From NCBI GenBank assembly GCA_902470895.1, contig CABRID010000072.1, positions 1-10,511 on the forward strand: a DNA stretch of 10,511 nucleotides. The letters run 5' to 3'. A model generated the notes under the pieces. It saw only the letters and a program-made list of their open reading frames with translations, was not told where the DNA came from and did not search any database. Of the stretch, positions 1 to 6,909 are shown in pieces (position 1 is the stretch's first letter; each line of letters starts with the position of its first letter). The translations under genes were made by a program, and so were the position numbers. The stretch is from an uncultured Collinsella sp. (lineage in GTDB: Bacteria > Actinomycetota > Coriobacteriia > Coriobacteriales > Coriobacteriaceae).

Positions 1-1
1 C

Positions 2-2443
2 CTGTCATTCTCGCTCATTCCCCGCTTAAACGCTGCCGGTCGCATGGCCGATCCAAAGCTGGCGCTCGACCTGCTGCTTGCCCGCAATCCCATCGAAGCA
101 AGCACGCTGGCGGCTGAGCTCGAGGAAATCAACCGCCAGCGCCGTGAGATCGAGGCGGAGCTCACGCGCGATGCCATGGCAAAGGTCGAGGAGACCTATG
201 ACGGCGGACGCGCGATCGTCGTGGGCGGCGAAGGCTGGCACGAGGGTGTCAAGGGCATCGTGGCAAGCCGTCTGACCAACCGCTATCACGTGCCGGCGCT
301 GCTGTTCTCGATCGAGGACGGTATCGCGCGTGGCTCTGGTCGCTCGGTGGGCAAAGTTAACCTGTTTGACGCCGTCGAGCGCTGTTCCGACCTGCTGATT
401 CGTCGCGGCGGACATGCCGGTGCGGTGGGTGTGACCATCGAGGCATCCAAGCTCGATGAATTCCGTCGTCGCCTTTCCGCTGTGCTATCGGAGATTCCCG
501 CCGAGGACTTTGAAGACATCGACGAGGTTGCCGCCACGGTCGACCTTTCCGAATTGAATATCGAGACCATCGAGCAGATTTCCCGCCTTGAGCCGTTTGG
601 CCAGGGTAATAAGGTGCCGCTGCTGGCTGCCGAGGGCGTGACGATGTGTGATCGCGCCGTGGTGGGTAAAACCGGCGAGCATATGCGCTTCGTGGCGACG
701 GATGGCGCCGCGAGTGTGCCGGCCATCATGTTTCGTGTACCGCAAATCGATAAGCTCATCAACTGCGATAGCGCTGTCGACTTGGTGTTCGAGGCCGTTG
801 CCGAGCATTGGCAGGGTCGTGTGAAGCCCAAGCTCATGGTCAAGGATGTTCTGGTCCGCGATACCACGCTGCCCAGCGTCGACGATCCGGCATGCGAGCT
901 TCGTCGTGGCGTGCAGCCGGCGGATTCCGGCCTGCGCCTGGAGTCGCGCAAGCGCGAGACGCTCGCCCAGCTTTCCTATACCGAGCTCACGCGCTCGCTT
1001 ATCCATAGCTTTATCGGATCGAACCAGCCGCACCGCGCGCAGGTTGAGGCGCTCGACGCCTTGGCCGATCACCAGAGTGTCTTGTCGGTTATGGGAACGG
1101 GCCGCGGCAAGTCGCTCATCTTCCATGTGCATGCCGCGCGTGAGGCGGTGCTTCGCGGACGTGCGAGCATCTTTGTCTATCCGCTGCGTGCGCTTGTTGC
1201 CGACCAGGCCTATCACCTCTTGTCGACGATGGCATCGCTTGGCATTGGCGTTGGCGTGCTGACCGGCGAGACCGTGGAGGCCGCACGCGATGACGTGTTC
1301 GCCGGCCTAGCTTCGGGCCGCACCGGTATCGTGCTCACGACGCCCGAGTTCCTGTCTATCCACCGTGACCGCTTCGCGCGTTCGGGCCGCATCGGCTTTG
1401 TCGTTATCGATGAGGCGCATCATGCCGGTCTTGCCAAGGGCGGCGACCGCAGCGCCTATCTCGACATGCCCGATATCCTCAAAGCCCTGGGCGACCCGGT
1501 CGTTATGGCTGCGACGGCCACCGCGACGGCTCCGGTCGTGGCCGAGCTTGCCCGCATGCTGCCGATCACTCGCACGGTGGTCGACGAGACGGTGCGCGAG
1601 AACCTGCAGCTCGAGGACGACCGTGATCTTGCAAGTCGCGAGAACCGTTTGGTGTCGATTGTGGCGACGGGGGAAAAGACCGTCATCTACGTCAATTCGC
1701 GCGACCAGTCCGTGGCGCTCGCCAAGACGTTGCGCAAGCGTGTGCCCGATTGCGCAACCCATATCGCGTTCTATAACGCGGGGCTTGCGCGCTCCGATCG
1801 CCGCCGCGTGGAGGAAGCATTCCGAGACGGAAGCCTCAGCTGCATTGTTTCGACCTCTGCCTTTGGCGAGGGCGTCAACCTGCCCGATATCCGCCATGTT
1901 GTGCTCTACCACATGCCGTTTGGCGCCATCGAGTTCAACCAGATGAGCGGACGTGCCGGCCGCGATGGCCAGCCCGCCGTGATCCATCTGCTCTATTCGT
2001 CGCGCGACGCCCGCATTAACGAGCGCCTGCTCGACTGCTATGCGCCCGAGCGCGACGAGCTCGTCACGCTCTATCGCGCGCTGCAGACCATGTGGCGCTC
2101 CAACCGCGGCAAGACCGGGGACGATTCCTTTAGCGCGAGCGATATCGACATCGCGCAGATGTGCCTTGCCATCGATGCTCGCACGCCGGTCGACGAGCGT
2201 TCGGTGGAAAGCGGCCTGGGAATCTTCGAAGAGCTTGGTTTCTGTCGAGTTTCGGGGTTTGACGACACCCGTCGCATCGCGATGGCCGAAAACCCCGGCC
2301 GCGTGCAATTGAGCAGGTCAATTCGCTATTTGGAGGGCTTGCGCTCGCGCATGGAGTTCTCGGCTTTCCGGAGCTGGGCGCTCGATTCGTGCGCTTCTGA
2401 TATGCTAGCCAAAGTTAACCGCCCGATCGTACCGCGGGCCTAG
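2..2443 (+). CDS. recJ: RecJ exonuclease C-terminal part fused to an SF2 (RecQ/DEAH-like) helicase; 5' end outside window
   Basis: The frame is open from the window edge, so the N-terminal DHH nuclease half lies upstream. The visible part begins in the RecJ motif PRLNAAGRM (nt 20-46), then shows GWHEGVKGIVASRL, GSGRS and GGHAGA (nt 407-424), typical of the DHHA1 domain, and the OB-fold motif EPFGQGN. From about nt 1030 a complete helicase follows: a Q-motif-like PHRAQ, Walker A GTGRGKS (1094-1114), DEAH (1409-1420), ATATAT motif III, STSAFGEGVNLP motif V and QMSGRAGRDG motif VI (1940-1969). I see no RecQ-type zinc-binding cysteine cluster. The C-terminus looks winged-helix-like and resembles, from memory, the end of Firmicutes RecJ. 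Known role: RecJ degrades ssDNA 5'-3' in recombination and mismatch repair. Inference: the fused helicase supplies the ssDNA. The gene lies 15 nt before rel, probably in one operon. Confidence 0.93.
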   Translation: MSFSLIPRLNAAGRMADPKLALDLLLARNPIEASTLAAELEEINRQRREIEAELTRDAMAKVEETYDGGRAIVVGGEGWHEGVKGIVASRLTNRYHVPALLFSIEDGIARGSGRSVGKVNLFDAVERCSDLLIRRGGHAGAVGVTIEASKLDEFRRRLSAVLSEIPAEDFEDIDEVAATVDLSELNIETIEQISRLEPFGQGNKVPLLAAEGVTMCDRAVVGKTGEHMRFVATDGAASVPAIMFRVPQIDKLINCDSAVDLVFEAVAEHWQGRVKPKLMVKDVLVRDTTLPSVDDPACELRRGVQPADSGLRLESRKRETLAQLSYTELTRSLIHSFIGSNQPHRAQVEALDALADHQSVLSVMGTGRGKSLIFHVHAAREAVLRGRASIFVYPLRALVADQAYHLLSTMASLGIGVGVLTGETVEAARDDVFAGLASGRTGIVLTTPEFLSIHRDRFARSGRIGFVVIDEAHHAGLAKGGDRSAYLDMPDILKALGDPVVMAATATATAPVVAELARMLPITRTVVDETVRENLQLEDDRDLASRENRLVSIVATGEKTVIYVNSRDQSVALAKTLRKRVPDCATHIAFYNAGLARSDRRRVEEAFRDGSLSCIVSTSAFGEGVNLPDIRHVVLYHMPFGAIEFNQMSGRAGRDGQPAVIHLLYSSRDARINERLLDCYAPERDELVTLYRALQTMWRSNRGKTGDDSFSASDIDIAQMCLAIDARTPVDERSVESGLGIFEELGFCRVSGFDDTRRIAMAENPGRVQLSRSIRYLEGLRSRMEFSAFRSWALDSCASDMLAKVNRPIVPRA

Positions 2444-2458
2444 GGGAAGGGGACCTCG

Positions 2459-4819
2459 ATGGATGCCGCAGCCCGTACCGCCCATGATTCCACCCTCCAG
2501 CCGTTTTCGGAGATGGAGCACTATAAGCATGCCGATGAGCTGCCGCCCGAGATTATGGCGGACAGCTACGACAAGCTGGAGCGTCTGTGTCTCAAATATA
2601 TGAATGAGGATGACTTCTCCAAGGTGGAGCAGGCCTACTGCTTTGCTGCCGAGAAGCATTGCAACCAAAAGCGGCGCTCGGGTGAGATGTACATCAACCA
2701 TCCCGTCGAGGTTGCCATCATTTTGGCCGATCTCAAGATGGACTGCGATGTGGTGTGCGCCGCGCTGCTGCACGATACCGTCGAGGATACTGAGACCTCG
2801 CTCGCCGATGTTTCCGGCCTGTTTGGCGATACGGTGGCCGAGCTCGTCGATGGCGTGACCAAGCTCACCAACATCGAAGTCGACAGCATGGACGAGAAGC
2901 AGGCGCTCACGCTGCGCAAGATGTTCCTCGCCATGTCCAAGGACATTCGCGTCATCATCGTTAAACTTGCCGATCGTCTGCACAACATGCGTACGCTGGC
3001 GGCCCTGCGCGAGGATCGTCGCCTGTTTAAGGCTCGCGAGACCATGGACGTGTACGCGCCCTTGGCCGACCGCCTGGGCATGAGCTCTATTAAGTGGGAG
3101 CTCGAGGACCTGTCCTTCTTCTACTTGGAGCCCGATGCCTACCAGCGCATCGCGCGCATGGTAGCCGAGTCGCGCGAGGTTCGCGAGCGTTATCTGGCCG
3201 AGACCATCAAGACGCTCACCGACGAGCTCAATCGCATTGGTCTTGAGGGCTTTCAGATCAACGGTCGTTCCAAGCACTATTGGTCCATCTATCAAAAGAT
3301 GAAGCGCAAGGGCAAGGAGTTCTCCGAGATTTACGACCTGGTGGCGCTGCGCGTCATCACTCATTCGGTGCGCGATTGCTACTCCACGCTCGGTGCGGTG
3401 CATACGCTGTGGCATCCCATGCCTGGTCGCTTTAAAGACTATATCGCCATGCCCAAGGTCAATAACTACCAGTCGCTCCACACGACGGTCATCGGCCCCA
3501 CGGCTCGTCCGCTCGAGATTCAGATTCGAACCTATGAGATGCATGAGCAGGCCGAGTACGGTATTGCCGCCCACTGGCTCTATAAGAAGTCGGGCGGATC
3601 GTCTGCGTCTAAGACCAATGATGCCCAGCGTCTGGACGACCAGATTAACTGGCTCAAACATTCGCTCGATTGGGCTGCGTCTGATGAGATCACCGACGCC
3701 AAGGAATACCTGCATTCGCTGAAGGTCGACCTCTTCGATCAGGAGATCTTTGTCTTCACGCCCAAAGGCGAGGTCATGGCTCTTCGTGCCGGCTCCACGC
3801 CGCTCGACTTTGCCTATGCCGTTCACACCGAGGTGGGAAACCATTGCGTCGGCGCCAAAATCAACGGTGCGGTGGCTCCGCTCACGCACGAGATTAAGAC
3901 GGGTGACCGTGTCGAGATCCTGACTAACAAGAGTTCCAAGCCGTCGCGTGATTGGCTCAAGATCGTTAAGACACCTTCCGCCAAGTCAAAGATCCGCCGC
4001 TATTTTGCCGCTGCGACCAAGGACGACGACGCTGCCGCCGGCCGCGATATCCTGGCCAAGGACCTGCGTAAGCGTGGCTATGGCATTTCTACGCCGCGCT
4101 CCACGCGTGCGCTCAACGCCGTGGCGGAGCAGTTTAACTTCAAGCAGCTCGAGGACCTGTTTGCCGCCGTCGGCGCCGGCAAGGTTGCCCCGCGCGCTGT
4201 GGGTAATAAGGTCGAGCAAATCTTGGACCCCAAGCCCGAGGAACAGCTCACCAAGGCCGAGGCTATCGCCGAGGTCGTGAAACAGCCGGCCCGCGGCTCC
4301 AACCGCAAGCCGCAAAAGCGTGGCAAGAGCGCAAGTAACGGCATTATCGTCAAGGGCGAGAGCAACAGCGGCCTGCTAGTTCGTCTAGCGCATTGCTGCA
4401 ATCCGGTGACGGGCGACGATATCGTCGGCTTCATCACGCGTGGCCGAGGTGTCTCAGTGCATCGCGCCAACTGCCCCAACGTCAAGGGCCTCATGGAGCA
4501 CCCCGAGCGCATGATTGACGTAGAGTGGGATGGTGCTGCCGACACTCTCTTCCAGGTCGAGATCGTGGTCGAGTGCCTGGACCGCATGGGCCTGCTCAAG
4601 GACGTCACCATTGCCATTGGCGATGCAGGCGGCAATATCCTTTCCGCCGCCACCTCGACCAACCGCGAGGGTATTGCGACCCTGCGCTTTATGGTCGAGA
4701 TTTCGGATGCGAGCGGCCTGGACCCGCTGCTGGCTTCCATCAGCAGTGTCGATTCGGTCTACGACGCTCGCCGTCTTATGCCCGGCGAGGGCGGAGCGCA
4801 ACTCAAGCGCCGTGTGTAG
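2459..4819 (+). CDS. rel: Bifunctional (p)ppGpp synthetase/hydrolase (RelA/SpoT family)
   Basis: This 786-residue protein has every domain of a long RSH enzyme, the stringent-response regulator that makes and degrades (p)ppGpp on and off the ribosome. The HD hydrolase domain is at about 55-210, with H81-P and the intact HDTVED motif at 105-110. The synthetase domain is at about 260-375, with RSKHYWSIYQKMKRKG, the RFKD loop at 324-327 and EIQIRT at 353-358. TGS is at about 428-490, a zinc-finger domain at 640-680 (C646, C647, H668, C672) and a C-terminal ACT/RRM domain at 695-775. RFKD rather than the EFDD of monofunctional E. coli RelA, together with the intact HD motif, points to both activities. 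The ATG at 2459 is preceded by GGGGAAGGGG (2443-2452). It sits 15 nt after recJ with no terminator, so co-transcription is likely. No dtd gene follows, unlike many Firmicutes. Confidence 0.97.
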   Translation: MDAAARTAHDSTLQPFSEMEHYKHADELPPEIMADSYDKLERLCLKYMNEDDFSKVEQAYCFAAEKHCNQKRRSGEMYINHPVEVAIILADLKMDCDVVCAALLHDTVEDTETSLADVSGLFGDTVAELVDGVTKLTNIEVDSMDEKQALTLRKMFLAMSKDIRVIIVKLADRLHNMRTLAALREDRRLFKARETMDVYAPLADRLGMSSIKWELEDLSFFYLEPDAYQRIARMVAESREVRERYLAETIKTLTDELNRIGLEGFQINGRSKHYWSIYQKMKRKGKEFSEIYDLVALRVITHSVRDCYSTLGAVHTLWHPMPGRFKDYIAMPKVNNYQSLHTTVIGPTARPLEIQIRTYEMHEQAEYGIAAHWLYKKSGGSSASKTNDAQRLDDQINWLKHSLDWAASDEITDAKEYLHSLKVDLFDQEIFVFTPKGEVMALRAGSTPLDFAYAVHTEVGNHCVGAKINGAVAPLTHEIKTGDRVEILTNKSSKPSRDWLKIVKTPSAKSKIRRYFAAATKDDDAAAGRDILAKDLRKRGYGISTPRSTRALNAVAEQFNFKQLEDLFAAVGAGKVAPRAVGNKVEQILDPKPEEQLTKAEAIAEVVKQPARGSNRKPQKRGKSASNGIIVKGESNSGLLVRLAHCCNPVTGDDIVGFITRGRGVSVHRANCPNVKGLMEHPERMIDVEWDGAADTLFQVEIVVECLDRMGLLKDVTIAIGDAGGNILSAATSTNREGIATLRFMVEISDASGLDPLLASISSVDSVYDARRLMPGEGGAQLKRRV

Positions 4820-4852
4820 GTGCGAGAGCCTCTCAGCATCATAGATATTGGT

Positions 4853-4891
4853 TACGCTCGAGGCATCGTTTGGTGCCTCGAGCGTATTTTA
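4853..4891 (+). terminator. Hairpin terminator after rel, abutting the next gene's SD
   Basis: A 13-bp perfect stem (4853-4865 with 4874-4886) with an 8-nt loop is followed by TTTT (4887-4890). The T run is short. The stem ends only about 7 nt before the Shine-Dalgarno of the MBL gene, so it may be a leaky terminator or an mRNA-processing or stabilising hairpin rather than a full stop. Confidence 0.7.
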
Positions 4892-4907
4892 GAAGGAGGG
4901 TATGCGC

Positions 4908-5591
4908 ATGGACGATATGACTTTGGACCTGACACCCCGAGGCACGGCTTCGATTGAGGCGCTCGTCAACGGTCCGATTCAGACCAACAGCTACGCCGTG
5001 ATTTCGAATGACGAGTGCTTAATCGTCGATCCGGCGTGGGAGGGCGAGCGTCTTGTGGAGCATATCCGCACCGCGCATCCCGAGGTGCGCGTACTCGGGT
5101 CTGTCTGCACGCACGGTCATGCCGATCATGTTGGCGGGGTTGCCGGGGTTCGAGCTGTTGTTGGCGACAGCGCACTATATGAGTTGTGCGCTAAGGACGT
5201 GACGGTACCTCGCGCAAATATCGAGGAGCAGCGCGCCATGTGGGGTATCGAGACGCCCGATCCGGGTGAGCCGACGCGTTTGCTTGCCGAGGGCGATACA
5301 ATCGAGGTGGGCGACGTCTGCCTGCAGGTGATCGAGACGCCGGGGCATACGCCGGGCGGCATCGTCCTGTTCGCCGCGACCGAGCAGGGAAACATCGCCT
5401 TTGTGGGCGACACGCTTTTCCCGGGCAGCCACGGTCGTACCGATCTTTCCGGCGGTGACGAGGCGGCGATTATGCGCTCGCTCTCCAAACTTGCCAAGAT
5501 GCTTCCGCCCGATACCGTTTGCTTGACGGGCCATGGCGATTCGACCACGATGGCGCGCGAACTTATGCAGAACCCGTTTATGCAGATGTAG
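4908..5591 (+). CDS. MBL-fold metallo-hydrolase, glyoxalase II-like
   Basis: A 227-residue cytosolic metallo-beta-lactamase-fold protein. The zinc-binding signature THGHADH is at residues 68-74 (H69, H71, D73, H74). The further ligands are in GHTPGG (H147), GDTLFPGSHGR (D168) and LTGHGD (H209), the pattern of short glyoxalase II-like enzymes that hydrolyse thioesters such as hydroxyacylglutathione. The true substrate cannot be read from the sequence. I chose the ATG at 4908 over the one at 4902 because AAGGAGG (4893-4899) lies 8 nt before 4908 but only 2 nt before 4902. The gene follows rel, as MBL genes often do in Gram-positives. No convincing separate promoter is seen, so it probably depends on read-through of the preceding hairpin or on an undetected promoter. 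Confidence 0.92.
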   Translation: MDDMTLDLTPRGTASIEALVNGPIQTNSYAVISNDECLIVDPAWEGERLVEHIRTAHPEVRVLGSVCTHGHADHVGGVAGVRAVVGDSALYELCAKDVTVPRANIEEQRAMWGIETPDPGEPTRLLAEGDTIEVGDVCLQVIETPGHTPGGIVLFAATEQGNIAFVGDTLFPGSHGRTDLSGGDEAAIMRSLSKLAKMLPPDTVCLTGHGDSTTMARELMQNPFMQM

Positions 5592-5736
5592 GCTCGAAGC
5601 CGTCTTTCGAACCACGAAGACCGCTCAATCGTCAAGCTATTTTCCCCAGTGGGTCGATTCTGTGGGGCAAACGGTCAAAATTTGTCCAATCGGATGGTAT
5701 TCGTGAACAAACGAACGTTTATGCTCGGGTATGTCG

Positions 5737-5745
5737 TGGTAAAAT
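5737..5745 (+). promoter_or_regulatory. Extended -10 promoter for fba
   Basis: TGGTAAAAT matches the extended -10 consensus TGnTAnnnT. Its hexamer TAAAAT (5740-5745) predicts a start near 5752 and a leader of about 34 nt to the aldolase ATG. The -35 region is weak (TTTATG at 5718-5723, 16-nt spacer). Just upstream, TTCGT (5700-5704) and ACGAA (5711-5715) form a small inverted repeat that could be an operator, but this is only suggestive. The rest of 5592-5736 holds nothing recognisable. Confidence 0.6.
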
Positions 5746-5785
5746 CTCAGGCGTTATCGGAGCAACCTTACAGGAGGTTTCTTTT

Positions 5786-6652
5786 ATGCTCGTCAACGCA
5801 GCAGACATGCTCAAGAAGGCCGAAGCCGGCAAGTACGGTCTCGGTGCCTTCAACACCAACAACCTCGAGTGGACCCTGGCTATTCTTCAGGCCGCCGAGG
5901 AGGCCAAGTCTCCGCTGATCCTTCAGTGCACCGCTGGTGCCGCTAAGTGGATGGGTGGTTTCAAGGTCTGCGCCGACATGGTCAAGGCTGCCGTCGAGGC
6001 CACGGGCGTTACCGTTCCCGTCGCCCTTCACCTCGATCACGGTTCCTACGAGGACTGCTTCAAGTGCATCGAGGCCGGCTTCACGTCCATCATGTATGAC
6101 GGCTCTCACGAGGAGACCTTCCAGCTTAACCTCGACCGCACCAAGGAGCTCGTTGAGCTTGCCCACTCCAAGGGCATGTCCATCGAGGCCGAAGTCGGCG
6201 GCATCGGCGGCACCGAGGACGGCGTGACCTCCAGCGGCGAGCTCGCTGATCCTGCTGAGTGCAAGCAGATTGCTGACCTGGGCGTCGACTTCCTCGCCTG
6301 CGGTATCGGCAACATCCACGGCGTGTACCCTGCCGACTGGGCTGGCCTTTCCTTCGAGCGCCTGGGCGAGATCAAGGCTCAGACCGGCGACCTGCCCCTC
6401 GTCCTGCACGGTGGCACCGGCATCCCCGAGGATCAGATCAAGAAGGCCATCTCCCTGGGTATCTCCAAGATCAACGTCAACACCGATCTGCAGCTCGTCT
6501 TCGCCAAGGGTGTTCGCGAGTACATCGAGGCCGGCAAGGATCAGCAGGGCAAGGGCTTTGACCCCCGCAAGCTCCTCAAGCCTGGTCGCGACAACATCGT
6601 TGCCCGCACCAAGGAGCTCATGGAGGAGTTTGGCTCCGTCAACAAGGCGTAA
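5786..6652 (+). CDS. fba: Class II fructose-1,6-bisphosphate aldolase
   Basis: This 288-residue zinc-dependent aldolase splits fructose-1,6-bisphosphate into dihydroxyacetone phosphate and glyceraldehyde-3-phosphate in glycolysis, and catalyses the reverse in gluconeogenesis. Visible motifs are LHLDHG (catalytic D84, zinc ligand H85), the family signature around EAEVGGIGGTEDG (134-146), NIHGVY (H178), VLHGGTG (H208) and ISKINVNTDLQ, which binds the substrate phosphate. Length matches the Bacillus-type short class II enzymes. The frame is open upstream to 5519, but ATG 5786 is chosen because AGGAGG (5772-5777) lies 8 nt before it and the family's N-terminal sequence begins here. Codons are strongly biased to C-ending and AAG/GAG forms, unlike the neighbours, which fits very high expression. 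Tagatose-bisphosphate aldolase is the main alternative, but no galactitol or tagatose genes are nearby. Confidence 0.95.
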   Translation: MLVNAADMLKKAEAGKYGLGAFNTNNLEWTLAILQAAEEAKSPLILQCTAGAAKWMGGFKVCADMVKAAVEATGVTVPVALHLDHGSYEDCFKCIEAGFTSIMYDGSHEETFQLNLDRTKELVELAHSKGMSIEAEVGGIGGTEDGVTSSGELADPAECKQIADLGVDFLACGIGNIHGVYPADWAGLSFERLGEIKAQTGDLPLVLHGGTGIPEDQIKKAISLGISKINVNTDLQLVFAKGVREYIEAGKDQQGKGFDPRKLLKPGRDNIVARTKELMEEFGSVNKA

Positions 6653-6783
6653 GTAGCGGTTTAACTTCCCGCCGGAGGCCCCGTTTCCCCTACGCTGTTT
6701 CCCTCGCGCTCACCTGGCTTCGCCAGAAGTCGCGCGACGGAATCAGCTCCGGGGAAACGGGGCCTCCTTCGTTAACTCGCTAC
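6653..6783. repeat. 131-nt near-perfect palindrome directly after fba
   Basis: Nested arms start at the first base after the fba stop. 6653-6665 pairs with 6771-6783 (11 of 13). 6674-6690 pairs with 6751-6767 (17 of 17). 6694-6709 pairs with 6732-6747 (14 of 16). 6714-6718 pairs with 6722-6726 around a TTC loop. In RNA this is one very long hairpin, so it can serve as a 3' stabiliser or terminator for fba, although no T run follows. In DNA it could form a cruciform. Its size and symmetry also fit a REP/MITE-like element. Confidence 0.75.
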
Positions 6784-6844
6784 AGGGTTACTGGGCTGAA
6801 TTCATTTTCATAGGTACCGTTTATCGGTGTTGAGAGTTCCTTTA

Positions 6845-6874
6845 TTGGGGCTTTCTTTTTTATCTCGCTACAAT
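6845..6874 (+). promoter_or_regulatory. Probable promoter of the transglutaminase-like gene
   Basis: A good -10 hexamer, TACAAT (6869-6874), has a partial -35, TTGGGG (6845-6850), at an 18-nt spacing. The predicted start near 6881 gives a leader of about 29 nt before ATG 6910. 6784-6844 shows nothing else recognisable. Confidence 0.45.
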
Positions 6875-6909
6875 GGGCTTCAAGCGTTCTAGTGACTTGG
6901 AGTTTTGGT

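Noticed and set aside
26..415. Minus-strand open frames opposite recJ and rel (for example 26-415, 1307-2308 and 2405-3889)
   Set aside because: They are codon-phase shadows of strongly supported plus-strand genes, with low-complexity or implausible proteins and no ribosome-binding sites.
4820..4853. A promoter for the MBL gene around TAGATA before the hairpin
   Set aside because: There is no -35 at a suitable distance and the hexamer match is poor.
5519..5785. N-terminal extension of the aldolase frame up to 5519
   Set aside because: It overlaps the MBL gene and lies upstream of the promoter and of the AGGAGG that serves ATG 5786. The aldolase family sequence starts at MLVNAADML.
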